DNA of 64,000 nucleotides from Albugo candida (GCA_040437565.1 JBDOQK010000029.1:124001-188000), one strand, 5' to 3'; shown: positions 44,246-55,984, counted from the stretch's first letter. Made by a program: numbers and translations. The notes: generated from the letters alone by a model not told the origin.

Positions 44246-47200
44246 ATGAACCAAACGACTTTGACCAGTAGCGGTAGGACGACAACAGGAAGTAGAGCAA
44301 GTTGGCAATTAGCTCTTCGCGTAAGGCAACTGAGACAACATCCCCGAGCTCTCCGACGCCGTACCGTAGACAATGTATCGCACACTGCTATACACAGCAA
44401 AATCCTACAATCTCTTACAGATGTTCGTCTTCACACATCGGTAGGAGGGACGGCATTGGTCTCAAAAGAATGCAACTGGCGGAAAGATATGCCAATCTCG
44501 GAAATAAAGAGAAAAGAACGGTCATTGAGTCAGGTTTACTGGAAAGCAGAGAACGGGACGCTGTGCTCAACGCTGTCAATGTCACAATTTAGCGCACTCA
44601 AAGCAGCAACGCCATTGGTCAAAGTTACATTGTATGGAATATGCAGATCTCATCAGCCAACAAACTGTAAAATTCCACTAGAAATCTCTTTACAACTGTC
44701 TCAAAATGAAGAAGCCATCAGTTTGGGATATTTTTTCATCGATCTTAGGTGAGACAATGCTGAATGACGGATAGTACACACAACGAAACACGCTATTGTA
44801 GAACACCAAACCTATCTGCCAGATGGACACGAGTTATGAATGCAGCTATCAGCGCTGAGGTAATGTTCGAGAGTTCATTCTCAGTTCAGGAAACGAATGA
44901 ACAGCTTGCTCCAACTTCTTACACGAGCGGACAATCTCACGCAACTCGAGAAAATAAAGATGATTGTTTACAGCTTGGACGAGATAATGGTCAAGATGTT
45001 TTTGTCATTTCAATAAAGATACGTGATGCCAAGAATCTTCATAGCGCTTTACCGAATCAGAATCTGTCGTCATTGAAGGAGTATTGGCTCAGCTACTCTT
45101 TTTTTGATCTTGTCATTCAGACCGACGCATTTATTGATTTGAAATCACCCACCTTCCCTCCTATCAAGGACAATTTCAGGATAAGAAGCTCACCGAACGA
45201 TTTGCGGGAATTCTTACGCAATCAGAAATTAGTAATCTATCTTTGCGCTCAAGATGAAGTCTTTGGAGATGTAGAAGTACCATTTTCCGGATTATTCACT
45301 CAATCAATTTTCTCAGCAGATATCAGTGAAAATGAAGCCAACAGCGCTGTGGTTGAGGATTGTCTCGTGTTTGATAAATCAGCTCAACCACTTCCTTTTG
45401 TGACTGTCGAAGTACGTGTGCTACGTGAGAAAACAACGAAGAATGTACTCCATCCAGGAATCGAAATATCAGGGAGCTTGAAGGAAGACATTCGCAGTCC
45501 GGAACCGACTGATACTTTGGTGGAAACTTCAGAGCACGTACATGGTACTAGGAAAATGAAAATTCAGCATTTATGTGTAAAAAAGTCGTTTATGAAGACT
45601 TTTGCGCTGCTTGGTATTGGTGAGGTGGAGCTAGAAGCATGTTTAGGTAGCCATAAAGACACAGGAAGCATTAGCTGGCTTGCTATGACGCCTGAACACT
45701 ATTATGGGAGACCGAGTGAAGTGTCTTTGCCAATATTAACGATGAAAGAAACGGAAATGGACGTAAAAATTGCTTTTATTGGGACAACCGACTATGGCGA
45801 AAGAATCGAAAATTTTGCATTTTTGACGGTACCGACTTCCGATACGCTTTCACCGATAGTTCTTTCAAATCAGAAGAAGGAAGAAATAGGCTCTTGCTCT
45901 CTGCGATCGTATAACGCTGAGAAGCCGGCAGAAATCATGGTAGAAATTGAGCAGGAGGAAGCATTTGATTCCGTTTATGGGAGTGGAATTCAAGACTCAA
46001 GAATAAGCCACAGGTTTCATCTGATGATTGATTTCGAAGCAATCCAGCTAGGTCAAGATTCATCTTCCACCATCATATTCGAGATGACGAATCCTTTCCT
46101 TGATATTGACAAAGGTAAGAACTTCCGCTTCATCCGTCCTTGCTTTGCTAAATCAGAGGTTATGCTTCAGTCCGGGTTGGCGCAAATATCAGGCAAAGAT
46201 CACCAAAGAAGATCATACTGTCAAACACCTACTGCAAATACGCCGTCACCACATCGGAAGCGACTCTGCCAGATATGATGAAAGAACACTTACACGTCAC
46301 TATTCTTGGTCGGAACGCATTAAAAGACTTGAATGGGTTCGTACACTATACGAGTTTCTTCGATTACTGGCAGCTTTTGATCTGATTTTTCACAGGGATG
46401 AAGCCGAGCGAACGAAGCGCATCGGAGAAGCTGTTTTCTCGCTGAATTATCTGTTTTTCGCGCGGGAGTTTTATTGTTGTGGTGCGAGAAATTGTGACGC
46501 GACATTTGCGTCGCACGAGGATGCAGAAACCCATCAATGCGAATCGAACACCGAGAAATCGATCCACGCTTGCAAAAGCTGCACTTTAAACCTTCCAATA
46601 GTGAGCAATGTTATAGGATCAGATGGCCAAAAAGCGTTCGGAAGTGTCGATATTGCAGCGTACATAGAAGACTGCGGCGCTGGGAATCTCGTATCTCATA
46701 AGTAACTTCTTTCGGAGACTTCACTTGTCGCTAGTTACTGNNNNNNNNNNNNNNNNNNNNNNNNNNNNNNNNNNNNNNNNNNNNNNNNNNNNNNNNNNNN
46801 NNNNNNNNNNNNNNNNNNNNNNNNNNNNNNNNNNNNNNNNGTGATGCCAAGAATCTTCATAGCGCTTTACCGAATCAGAATCTGTCGTCATTGAAGGAGT
46901 ATTGGCTCAGCTACTCTTTTTTTGATCTTGTCATTCAGACCGACGCATTTATTGATTTGAAATCACCCACCTTCCCTCCTATCAAGGACAATTTCAGGAT
47001 AAGAAGCTCACCGAACGATTTGCGGGAATTCTTACGCAATCAGAAATTAGTAATCTATCTTTGCGCTCAAGATGAAGTCTTTGGAGATGTAGAAGTACCA
47101 TTTTCCGGATTATTCACTCAATCAATTTTCTCAGCAGATATCAGTGAAAATGAAGCCAACAGCGCTGTGGTTGAGGATTGTCTCGTGTTTGATAAATCAG

Positions 47201-49980
47201 CTCAACCACTTCCTTTTGTGACTGTCGAAGTACGTGTGCTACGTGAGAAAACAACGAAGAATGTACTCCATCCAGGAATCGAAATATCAGGGAGCTTGAA
47301 GGAAGACATTCGCAGTCCGGAACCGACTGATACTTTGGTGGAAACTTCAGAGCACGTACATGGTACTAGGAAAATGAAAATTCAGCATTTATGTGTAAAA
47401 AAGTCGTTTATGAAGACTTTTGCGCTGCTTGGTATTGGTGAGGTGGAGCTAGAAGCATGTTTAGGTAGCCATAAAGACACAGGAAGCATTAGCTGGCTTG
47501 CTATGACGCCTGAACACTATTATGGGAGACCGAGTGAAGTGTCTTTGCCAATATTAACGATGAAAGAAACGGAAATGGACGTAAAAATTGCTTTTATTGG
47601 GACAACCGACTATGGCGAAAGAATCGAAAATTTTGCATTTTTGACGGTACCGACTTCCGATACGCTTTCACCGATAGTTCTTTCAAATCAGAAGAAGGAA
47701 GAAATAGGCTCTTGCTCTCTGCGATCGTATAACGCTGAGAAGCCGGCAGAAATCATGGTAGAAATTGAGCAGGAGGAAGCATTTGATTCCGTTTATGGGA
47801 GTGGAATTCAAGACTCAAGAATAAGCCACAGGTTTCATCTGATGATTGATTTCGAAGCAATCCAGCTAGGTCAAGATTCATCTTCCACCATCATATTCGA
47901 GATGACGAATCCTTTCCTTGATATTGACAAAGGTAAGAACTTCCGCTTCATCCGTCCTTGCTTTGCTAAATCAGAGGTTATGCTTCAGTCCGGGTTGGCG
48001 CAAATATCAGGCAAAGATCACCAAAGAAGATCATACTGTCAAACACCTACTGCAAATACGCCGTCACCACATCGGAAGCGACTCTGCCAGATATGATGAA
48101 AGAACACTTACACGTCACTATTCTTGGTCGGAACGCATTAAAAGACTTGAATGGGTTCGTACACTATACGAGTTTCTTCGATTACTGGCAGCTTTTGATC
48201 TGATTTTTCACAGGGATGAAGCCGAGCGAACGAAGCGCATCGGAGAAGCTGTTTTCTCGCTGAATTATCTGTTTTTCGCGCGGGAGTTTTATTGTTGTGG
48301 TGCGAGAAATTGTGACGCGACATTTGCGTCGCACGAGGATGCAGAAACCCATCAATGCGAATCGAACACCGAGAAATCGATCCACGCTTGCAAAAGCTGC
48401 ACTTTAAACCTTCCAATAGTGAGCAATGTTATAGGATCAGATGGCCAAAAAGCGTTCGGAAGTGTCGATATTGCAGCGTACATAGAAGACTGCGGCGCTG
48501 GGAATCTCGTATCTCATAAGTAACTTCTTTCGGAGACTTCACTTGTCGCTAGTTACTGAGCGCATTTTGTAGCGCACAAGTCGAAAGCTTTTTCACCGAA
48601 AAGACCAGACGGACTCAGCCGCTCATTGAACAAAAGGGTACTTTTATCGTGGGCTCCAACAACTCCGAGCTCCAAGGCACGCTTTACGATTACAGTCTTA
48701 CACGAGAATGTACGAGTTCAGCGAAGATGGCGAATGAAAAAGTGGAAGAGATCGAGTCGGTGATCCCTCAGAATAGGGACGATGCAGTGGTAAATACTCC
48801 CTCAGTCACCCCGTTGAAGTCTCCGCCTCAACAGGATAGCTTTAAGGTGAAGGCTAAACTCAATGAATTAAGCGAACTGAAGCAGTATCTCCTCGATGAG
48901 CATGACAAATTAGTGCAGAAACAAGCAAGAAGAGAGGTGGAACAAAGGAGAAAACTTTTAGAGAATGAGACGAATAGGATCAAAGTGCTGGAGGAAGAAT
49001 GGGCGAAGAAGGAGGTGGAAAGAAACACGATTGTTCATGGTACGCAAAAAGAGTACTTAAAACTTGAACGACAACTACGATCCTCTTTGGCTGAGCTCGA
49101 ATCAAGAAAGCGTCAATTTGAGACGGAAAGAGCCGAACATGAACGAAATTATCAGTTGGAACACAATGAAATTGACCTATTGCGCAAACAGCTATACGTA
49201 GAACGGCAAAATGCGGAGGCAATTGATAAGCAACGAGCAATGGTTTTGAAGAAACAAGTAGCGTCTCTCAATGCTCAATTAAGTGCATCAGAAAAAAAAA
49301 AAAAACGTCTGGAAGCAGAATTTGTAGAATTCCAGGAACAGCAATGCAACATTTCAAAGGCAAAGCTTCGCGAAGAAATCTTCTCTTTGCGTACTACGAT
49401 CCAACTACTCGAAAAAGAGAAGAAAGGCATGACGGAGGCGCACAATGCGACCACACTCCGACTCGGTGCAATGCAAAAGCAACTCGATAACTTATCGAAA
49501 TTGCTCGAGATTGAGAAGATCAAAAGTCAGACCAAAGCGCTGGACGAGCTCGAGAATATAAAGCTGAGCTGTACAGCCAAAGAGGAAAAGGCCGTGTTAG
49601 CATACGAAGGGGCAGAATTGCGTGAGATTAAGAGTCAACTGGAGCAGCTACGTCAAATTGCCGCCATGAGAAAACATCATCGACTTGATTTACCTCAGGA
49701 GCAATTTGATGATTCAGTGAGGAGGAAATCTCAGCCGAATGCAAAAGCTCGCAACAAGTTGCCGAGTGATAGATCATCCGGAAGTGGGTCATCAATAGAC
49801 GAAGACCCAGTCATCACTTCGACTTCTCAGAAAAACAAAGCCTTGATCAAAAGACTCAAACGAGAAAGAGCTTTTCTGCTATCTTGTGGTCAATATGATA
49901 GAAACAGCGAGCTCGTGAAAGAATTAGATCGACTTTTGCATGTCACTATAGAGTCATGCTGCTCTAAGGCTTTCTCGTAG
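44246..49980 (+). CDS. CEP120: Centrosomal protein CEP120 orthologue
   Basis: A centriole-elongation protein with C2 domains and a C-terminal coiled coil. The end of the first C2 fold is at 44600-44749 (EAISLGYFFIDLR, then a GT donor at 44750). The central CEP120 domain is at 44990-45420 (VFVISIKIRDAKNLH, FFDLVIQTDAFIDL, VYLCAQ-like VIYLCAQDEVFGDVEVPF). The third C2 is at 46010-46340 (FHLMIDFEAIQLG, NTYCKYAVTTSEATLPDMM). The coiled coil is at 48840-49700, and the end at 49850-49980 has CGQYDRNSELVKELDRLL, close to the human TGVYNHEDRIISELD tail. 45023-46740 is repeated at 46841-48558 by contig overlap. The N-terminal exon is uncertain. CEP120 points to flagellated stages. Confidence 0.8.
46380..46705 (+). 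other. Extra Cys/His segment within the CEP120 locus (also 48198-48523)
   Basis: Between the third C2 domain and the coiled coil, a long open frame reads EFYCCGARNCDATFASHEDA then ETHQCES and SIHACKSC, C2H2-finger-like. It ends with a donor after GNLVSH that joins in phase to NAQVESFFTEKTRR at 48573, which aligns with the human SSEKTR region. It may be an inserted exon absent from animal CEP120, or a retained intron. The second coordinate set is the overlap copy. Confidence 0.45.
46741..46840. other. Assembly gap 13, flanked by 1,718-bp unmerged overlap
   Basis: A run of 100 N inside CEP120; 45023-46740 equals 46841-48558. Confidence 0.95.
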
Positions 49981-50076
49981 CGTTTATCCAATTTATTACA
50001 CAGACACTAACGGCTTGCCGCCTTCCATGCGAATTCGCTGTTATTTCTGACTTTATTTATATTCAGCTGAGTATTT

Positions 50077-50176
50077 NNNNNNNNNNNNNNNNNNNNNNNN
50101 NNNNNNNNNNNNNNNNNNNNNNNNNNNNNNNNNNNNNNNNNNNNNNNNNNNNNNNNNNNNNNNNNNNNNNNNNNNN
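50077..50176. other. Assembly gap 14, flanked by 34-bp unmerged overlap
   Basis: A run of 100 N; 50043-50076 equals 50177-50210. Confidence 0.95.
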
Positions 50177-50302
50177 ATTTCTGACTTTATTTATATTCAG
50201 CTGAGTATTTATACTTGGAGGTTCCTGCGTATCCAAAAGTCAAGTCAAGCGTGTGAGATTCCTAGCCGGCATTCATTTATACAGTTTGATCAATTACCCG
50301 TC

Positions 50303-51546
50303 ATGCTGACCGAAAAATTCCGTGCGATCACAACTTCGACGAAATGTGTACGGTACGGCTTCCAACAAGCCCCGATACATAGATAATTACGGATGTGAAC
50401 TGCTTGCGCATAGATTGACTTCTTGCTACAAAATGCTCGACGCGATGACTCAAAAACAGCGTTATGGACAGCTGCTCATTGCTTTATGTACGCAAAGCTT
50501 TCGTTGAACACGTGACAGGATTTAACAAACTTTTATCGGTTTCTGTAGACCATATATATGCTCAGATGGAACGCAGTCTGGAAGCCAACGCGAACGACAG
50601 TACAATCTCCAAGCTGTACACAACATTAAAGCCGTGTTTTCGAGTAAGGCCGAAAAGCTTAAAGTCAATGTGGTCTGATAGGTGTCTCCCGATATCGTTT
50701 TAGACCGATTCCATCGTACACGATTTGAAGCATTTTTTGGGAAGCAAGTGGCAAGGTGTGTACACACCAAGTGACGCAGTACAGAGCTACGTGAGGTAGG
50801 CTCCAGACTTTGAATTACATCTCGTCGGTCTTTTCATTCAATAGCTTGTTCTATGATATGTAAGACATCTGGCATACCTGGCATCAAGCGTACGTTTTGC
50901 TTCAAACACGTATCTATGCTTCACCAACTTTGATTTGCTGGCGAGTCTGAGTCGGGTATTCACTGCAGAGTCCGGTACTCTTGATACCTTATTGCTTCAG
51001 GTTGTACGTTGTCATGTTTGAATACGCACCGACCAAGATCAGCTTACTCAAGCGTATCCTTCCCTGTAACGATAAGCACGGATTAGCGTTCTTCCACTTT
51101 CAACAAAAAAGCAGCCTGGTGAGCTATCCTCTCTTTTGATTTGTCATTCGTACTGATTTCGCATCAGCTGCTGAGGTCCCGAATCGAAGACCAAATCGAT
51201 TCGATTACCTTTGATAAAGAAACACAAGATCTAATGATATCTGAGATGGCATTCGAGGTCTCGTTACATCAAAAGGTATGGCATCTTAATCATTCGTAGT
51301 CCCACTCAAGTATTCTTTATCAGATTTTATACAGTATGAAGCCTCGACTATCTCTAGGAATCACTATAGTCGCAGCTCTGATATTCCTGGTGAGAAAAAA
51401 GGATTCAGACATGCTCTTCCTGGACTTTTTTAATCAACGTGCTCGTAGACTTGTCTCTTGTATGCTGTCTCCATGTCGATTTAATTTTTATCGATTTCAA
51501 AAATGCTCATTAAAATTAGACAACAACTTTGATTTTCCAGGCTTAG
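50303..51546 (+). CDS. Heme-oxygenase-like protein with C-terminal membrane anchor
   Basis: Pieces match heme oxygenase in order: LTEKFRAITTST (50303, first helix), DHIYAQMERSLEANANDSTI (50550), DLKHFLGSKWQGVYTPSDAV then QSYVR (50720, the DL...G..W...P...YV signature), SLLKRILPCNDKHGLAFFHF (51040), RIEDQIDSITFDKETQDLMI then AFEVSLHQK (51180), and KPRLSLGITIVAALIFL (51340), a single hydrophobic helix like the ER tail anchor of animal HO-1. The last donor and acceptor place the stop at 51546. The residue where the heme-ligand His is expected is Lys (TTSTK), and the GG-containing distal helix near 50950 is not clean. It may be a divergent member or a decaying gene. Confidence 0.5.
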
Positions 51547-51559
51547 GAGCGATCCATTT

Positions 51560-52255
51560 TCTACCAGGCTCTTCGTGACTGAGTCTCCTGAAGCACTTTT
51601 TACCGCCGTATCATCCATTCTCTCTCAGGGACCACCAGCGGTAGCTCTTTCACTTTTTCGTACATCTGCTTCGACGGAGTCGGCTTCTGTCGTCTATAGC
51701 TGCAATTAACGATGCTGTTCTGGATCAAAGGGTCCTCCGACTCACGATAAAAGTGCTCAAAAATTTCAACGGTAGAGTCTATTTGCTGTTTTCGGTGAAA
51801 AAGTCTTCCACTTATGCGCTACTAAATCGCCAAGCAAAGATTGGACAACATAGTAAAGTCTCCAGGAGCACTTACTTGTGAGATACGACATTCATATCGC
51901 CACAGTCTTTCATGTACGCTGCAATATCTAGATTCCCCGACGGTTTTTGTACGCCTGATTTAAAGAAAATGCTCACGATCAAACTGCACTTCCAAACGCG
52001 TTCGTGGTTTTATCGTTATTCAAGTCGCATTAATAGTTTTCTGCATCCTCGTGCGACGCAAATGTCGCGTCACATTTTTCACACTGCAATAGTAACTCGT
52101 GCGAAAAACAGATACTACAGCGTGAAAACACCTTCTCTTTTGGGTTGTTTGCACCGAAATTCATCCCTGAGATTGATCAGGTCAAAGCTGCCAAAAAATG
52201 AAAATGTTTCGGTGCAGTATACGATCCATCCAAGTCTTTGGATACTCATGATTTC
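51560..52255 (-). pseudogene. Inverted, decayed CEP120 fragment
   Basis: The reverse complement matches the CEP120 gene from about 46305 to 48820, including CDATFASHEDAE (near 52060), the ATATTGCAGCGTACAT block near 51930 and the AAGCTTTTTCACCGAA-like block near 51800. Frames are interrupted. The match stops at 52255, where segment B begins, and the part for 44680-46300 is missing. It lies immediately after the heme-oxygenase-like gene. Confidence 0.65.
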
Positions 52256-52520
52256 CGCTAGAGTCTTGTAGTTTACCCGAGCCAGATAAATGCCAACAAG
52301 ACAGGTGTTTGGAAGCGGCATTACCATCTCAAAAGATCGGACTTGGCGGTTCAAATGCGCTGGATTTAGCATCGAGCGATATTCCGAAGCAACATTGCTA
52401 TGTATCCGGTTAATGCCACTAAATGCCACTACAGTAGCTCCTCCGAGGCTCAAAATGACAGACTTTAAAATCAGAAAGTCTTTGGAACCAATCCGTTGGT
52501 TAATTCACTGATGAGAACGT
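52256..52520 (-). CDS. Unrecognised gene remnant, segment B
   Basis: An open minus frame reads LILKSVILSLGGATVVAFSG, then NRIHSNVASEYRSMLNPAHL, NRQVRSFEMVMPLPNTCL and VGIYLARVNYKTLAE, with one hydrophobic segment near its start. It then runs without a stop into the CEP120 fragment, so the true 3' end is lost. Segment A carries a more broken version at 21350-21620. No family recognised. Confidence 0.4.
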
Positions 52521-53234
52521 ACCGGAGCAAGAGCATGCTTCCACTATCCCAACGTCACACACATTCGTTACTGATGAAGTCCGTAGAGATCATCCACACA
52601 CACACGACGAGTATTGCATCAGCATAGCTGGCCGCTTTATTCGAAAATTGACGGAATGATATGTGAGCTTTCTTGATAGTGCAATAGGTACAATCCCCAG
52701 GAATGCAATAACAGTCCAAGAATGACAAGAAGTACAATGCGAAAATACAGAAAGCTTTTCGTGAATCGAGAAAGTAGTGTTCCACGCACTGTGTCGATAT
52801 CAATCCGTAATCGGGTCACTGGGCGTTCTTGCTGCAACTCTGTGGAACGTGCGTTTGACGGTAGCCGAGCGCTAACGTCGGACGTTTAGGAGCCGAGTTT
52901 TTCATATTGCTTTCTGAGTCGGTATTGACGACTGCGTATTACGTTTAATCGCAATTCAATGAGAGTCTATAGTCAGTATGCAATGGCGTGCCTTCTCCAA
53001 TCCGACTCTATGTACTGGAAGAACACGTCGAGTGATTATGGTTGAAACTGCTTACTGATACAAGTCGAAAGCAGACTTTTGTAGCAGGAAAAATTGTTTG
53101 ATTAATATTATTCATGGTGAAGATAGCTATCTCTACTGATGGTTTCCAGTGGTCCAAGCGGGGCACCGATCTTTTCACCGACACCTACGTCATGACGATA
53201 GATGGGAGCGAGAAAGAGAAGTGTCGTTTCCTAC
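52521..53234. other. Non-coding or degraded part of segment B
   Basis: Matches segment A 20123-21340 in reverse complement, including the start of the MNRESS frame (52764 on plus, NRESSVPRTVSISIRN) and IAISTDGFQWS near 53125. The frames do not stay open as they do in A. No separate gene is called. Confidence 0.45.
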
Positions 53235-53316
53235 CTGCTAGCGCGGTTTCAATATGCTTGCCGCATCCTTTCCATGTTGGTTTATCGGACGTGGAACATT
53301 CAATCTTCACACACAT
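53235..53316 (-). CDS. First exon of a small TWxGCGxHIE protein, copy B
   Basis: ATG at 53316 opens MCVKIECSTSDKPTWKGCGK then HIETALAG and a donor (GCAG|GTAGGAAAC). It has the same length, phase and donor as copy A at 20041-20122. It keeps KPTW where A has IATW but has Ser for the second Cys. The downstream exon is not identified. Confidence 0.5.
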
Positions 53317-53525
53317 CTCGTGATTTCTTATAGTTATGGAGCCAAGCTGCAATAGTGCTCCTCCGTTTAGGACCAAAATGGAAGGGTAAGCATGTGTTAT
53401 CTAAACTTGGATGTGTATTAAGTATTACTCTTGTTCCAGCGATTCATAAATTCGTTAATTTGGAATACTGTCATAGTCTGTTCAACTCGTACACTAGCGG
53501 CCCCATCGCCGATGATCTAATCAAA

Positions 53526-55357
53526 TTAATTACTCTTGGCATCTGAATCACCAACCTTTGATGCGCTGTCCTCCCTTGATGCGTTTGGCAATGTAATTGG
53601 CATCTCTTCATCCGTAGAACTCGTCTCAACTGCACTAAAATAGCGCTCCATTCACTATTTTCCTCGTACGGGGTTATTTGGTACATATGCTCTCCTTCCC
53701 GATTATCGATGCTGATTCTGAACATCCGCAATGATTCAGCGCCCAACACAAAGTACGAAGCCGTCCTACTCTTCAAGTCCTTCAATCCAATCTGAAGCGA
53801 TTTTTCAACGAAGCTATTTGTGGCACTGTCTGGTATTTTGACTTTTATTTTGATATCCGGATTACTACCTTTTTGCAGGGCGTCATAAACTTCCTTTGAT
53901 GGTTGGTTAGAATTGGCGCTGAGAAGAATATGAAACCTTTGTTGAGGAACAAGTGTACCTTCAATCATAACCTCAATGGGTAGCTCCCCCTCAGGTTTAA
54001 AATCGCGCCATTCACTAATCCTGGAAGTATCTACAGCATAAGCGATGGGACCATCTCCTTTTTCCCATTCAAATGAATAGATTCCGCGTGGAGCCTCATT
54101 GATGAAAAAGTCGGGATCAAGAATCATGACTTTAGAGATTTCGTCGAATATCACCTTCTTTACAATGAAAAGAAGGTGATATTCGACGAAATCTCTAAAG
54201 TCATGATTCTTGATCCCGACTTTTTCATNNNNNNNNNNNNNNNNNNNNNNNNNNNNNNNNNNNNNNNNNNNNNNNNNNNNNNNNNNNNNNNNNNNNNNNN
54301 NNNNNNNNNNNNNNNNNNNNNNNNNNNNGTCCTCCCTTGATGCGTTTGGCAATGTAATTGGCATCTCTTCATCCGTAGAACTCGTCTCAACTGCACTATT
54401 TTGAGCGCTCCATTCACTATTTTCCTCGTACGGGGTTATTTGGTACATATGCTCTCCTTCCCGATTATCGATGCTGATTCTGAACATCCGCAATGATTCA
54501 GCGCCCAACACAAAGTACGAAGCCGTCCTACTCTTCAAGTCCTTCAATCCAATCTGAAGCGATTTTTCAACGAAGCTATTTGTGGCACTGTCTGGTATTT
54601 TGACTTTTATTTTGATATCCGGATTACTACCTTTTTGCAGGGCGTCATAAACTTCCTTTGATGGTTGGTTAGAATTGGCGCTGAGAAGAATATGAAACCT
54701 TTGTTGAGGAACAAGTGTACCTTCAATCATAACCTCAATGGGTAGCTCCCCCTCAGGTTTAAAATCGCGCCATTCACTAATCCTGGAAGTATCTACAGCA
54801 TAAGCGATGGGACCATCTCCTTTTTCCCATTCAAATGAATAGATTCCGCGTGGAGCCTCATTGATGAAAAAGTCGGGATCAAGAATCATGACTTTAGAGA
54901 TTTCGTCGAATATCACCTTCTTTTCATTGTAAAGAAGGTTCAGTTGCGGTTGAGACACAGTCCAACAATATGATATAGCTGGCTCATGATTGGCCCTGGT
55001 TCCTAGCCTGTAGTGAGATTGAATTTTTTTTGAGACGCCACCGGGAGGTTTAACGACGCGCTCTCTATAAGGATTCTTTTTCTGCGGGTAAGCCACAATG
55101 ACTTTTGCGCCAGGCAAGCAGCGTTGGAATAGATCGGATTGAGATTCACCATTCTTATAAAACATCATCTTGTATACTTGCGGGTTGTTAGGCCCCGTCT
55201 TCTCCCTCGCTATTTCCACCTGTAATCCCCAAATAGGTTCTTCATTTTCGAGGTGTACACTGCGCATTCTCATGAGTGACTCACTCACGACATAATGAGA
55301 CATTGGTGGGAAGCCAACCACGGCGATGCAGTAAGCCTTTATTTGTTGAATCTTCAT
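53526..55357 (-). CDS. Unknown protein family, near-intact copy (about 360 residues once merged)
   Basis: One uninterrupted exon starts MKIQQIKAYCIAVVGFPPMS and continues through EPIWGLQVEIAREKTGPNNP, GAKVIVAYPQKKNPYRERVV, NEAPRGIYSFEWEKGDGPIA, SLQIGLKDLKSRTASYFVLG and FRISIDNREGEHMYQITPYE, ending with an acidic/Ser tail and TAA at 53526. No signal peptide, membrane span or known motif is evident; the pattern of short beta-like stretches suggests a soluble globular protein. The left contig copy (53568-54160) has a small difference near 53633; the right copy is clean. A continuous frame across gap 15 is an artefact. A decayed homologue lies at 16456-17695. Confidence 0.7.
54105..54228. repeat. 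Contig-end fold-back palindrome
   Basis: Bases 54161-54228 are the reverse complement of the preceding ~65 bases, turning at CCTTCTTT/AAAGAAGG arms. The right contig shows the normal continuation at this point (near 54920), so the left contig ends in a fold-back chimera. Confidence 0.85.
54229..54328. other. Assembly gap 15, flanked by ~593-bp unmerged overlap
   Basis: A run of 100 N; 53568-54160 corresponds to 54329-54921 with a small difference near 53633, plus the fold-back tail on the left. Confidence 0.95.
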
Positions 55358-55479
55358 CGTGTTGACTGTCGAAGCGAAATTAAAATATGATGTACAATCT
55401 TTAATGATGGTTTAAGCCACCAGTTTAATGGGTGAGGTTGTATTCTTGAAGTTTCCACAAAAATGTTGCACGCTACGCT

Positions 55480-55950
55480 AAGTTAAAAGATTGGTAACGT
55501 TTCGGAACTATGGAATAAGTACTTTGCAAGTATGGAAGCGAACCAGGTGAGACACATAGGTGCACCGTACAGTACCGTAATCGGGTACTTTAACTCGTGA
55601 GGGGAACAACTTTAATATTACAGAAGACTTGTTGTATGCAGAGGACTAAAAATTAGAATACATGCGCAAATATTTTTATGTCAACCTTTAGCATTACAGT
55701 AAGGTTGCGAGCCTGCAATCGGTAACGTTTCCGAAAAATCGAATACGTACTTTGCGAGTATGGAAGCGAACCGTGAATGCGCAAGTGAGACACGTAGGTG
55801 TCCAGTGCAATAATCGTGTTCTTTTATTTGTTAGGTGAACAACCTTAATATTACAGAATACGTTTTATATGTAGAGGATTAGAGTATAAGCGCAAATGTA
55901 GATGTGAACCTTTAGCATTGTAGTGAGTCTGCACGCCCCACTAAGCTCAA
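55480..55950. repeat. Tandem repeat of about 220 bp, segment B
   Basis: At least two units with ends at AGCATTACAGTAAGGTTGC (near 55692) and AGCATTGTAGTGAGTCTGC (near 55914). They are the reverse complement of the 13121-13600 family. They sit between the aminotransferase pseudogene and the unknown gene, as in segment A. Confidence 0.7.
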
Positions 55951-55984
55951 CGGGTCCACTCTGTTACCTTGGTCTTAGAGGATC

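Noticed and set aside
44764-46278. A 504-residue ORF as the complete product
   Set aside because: Its end reads through an intron (donor after FLDID, near 46112); CEP120 alignment continues in another frame after the acceptor.
53471-55357. A single 628-residue protein with two long internal repeats
   Set aside because: The frame runs through an N gap and the repeat is the unmerged contig overlap; the true product is about 360 residues.
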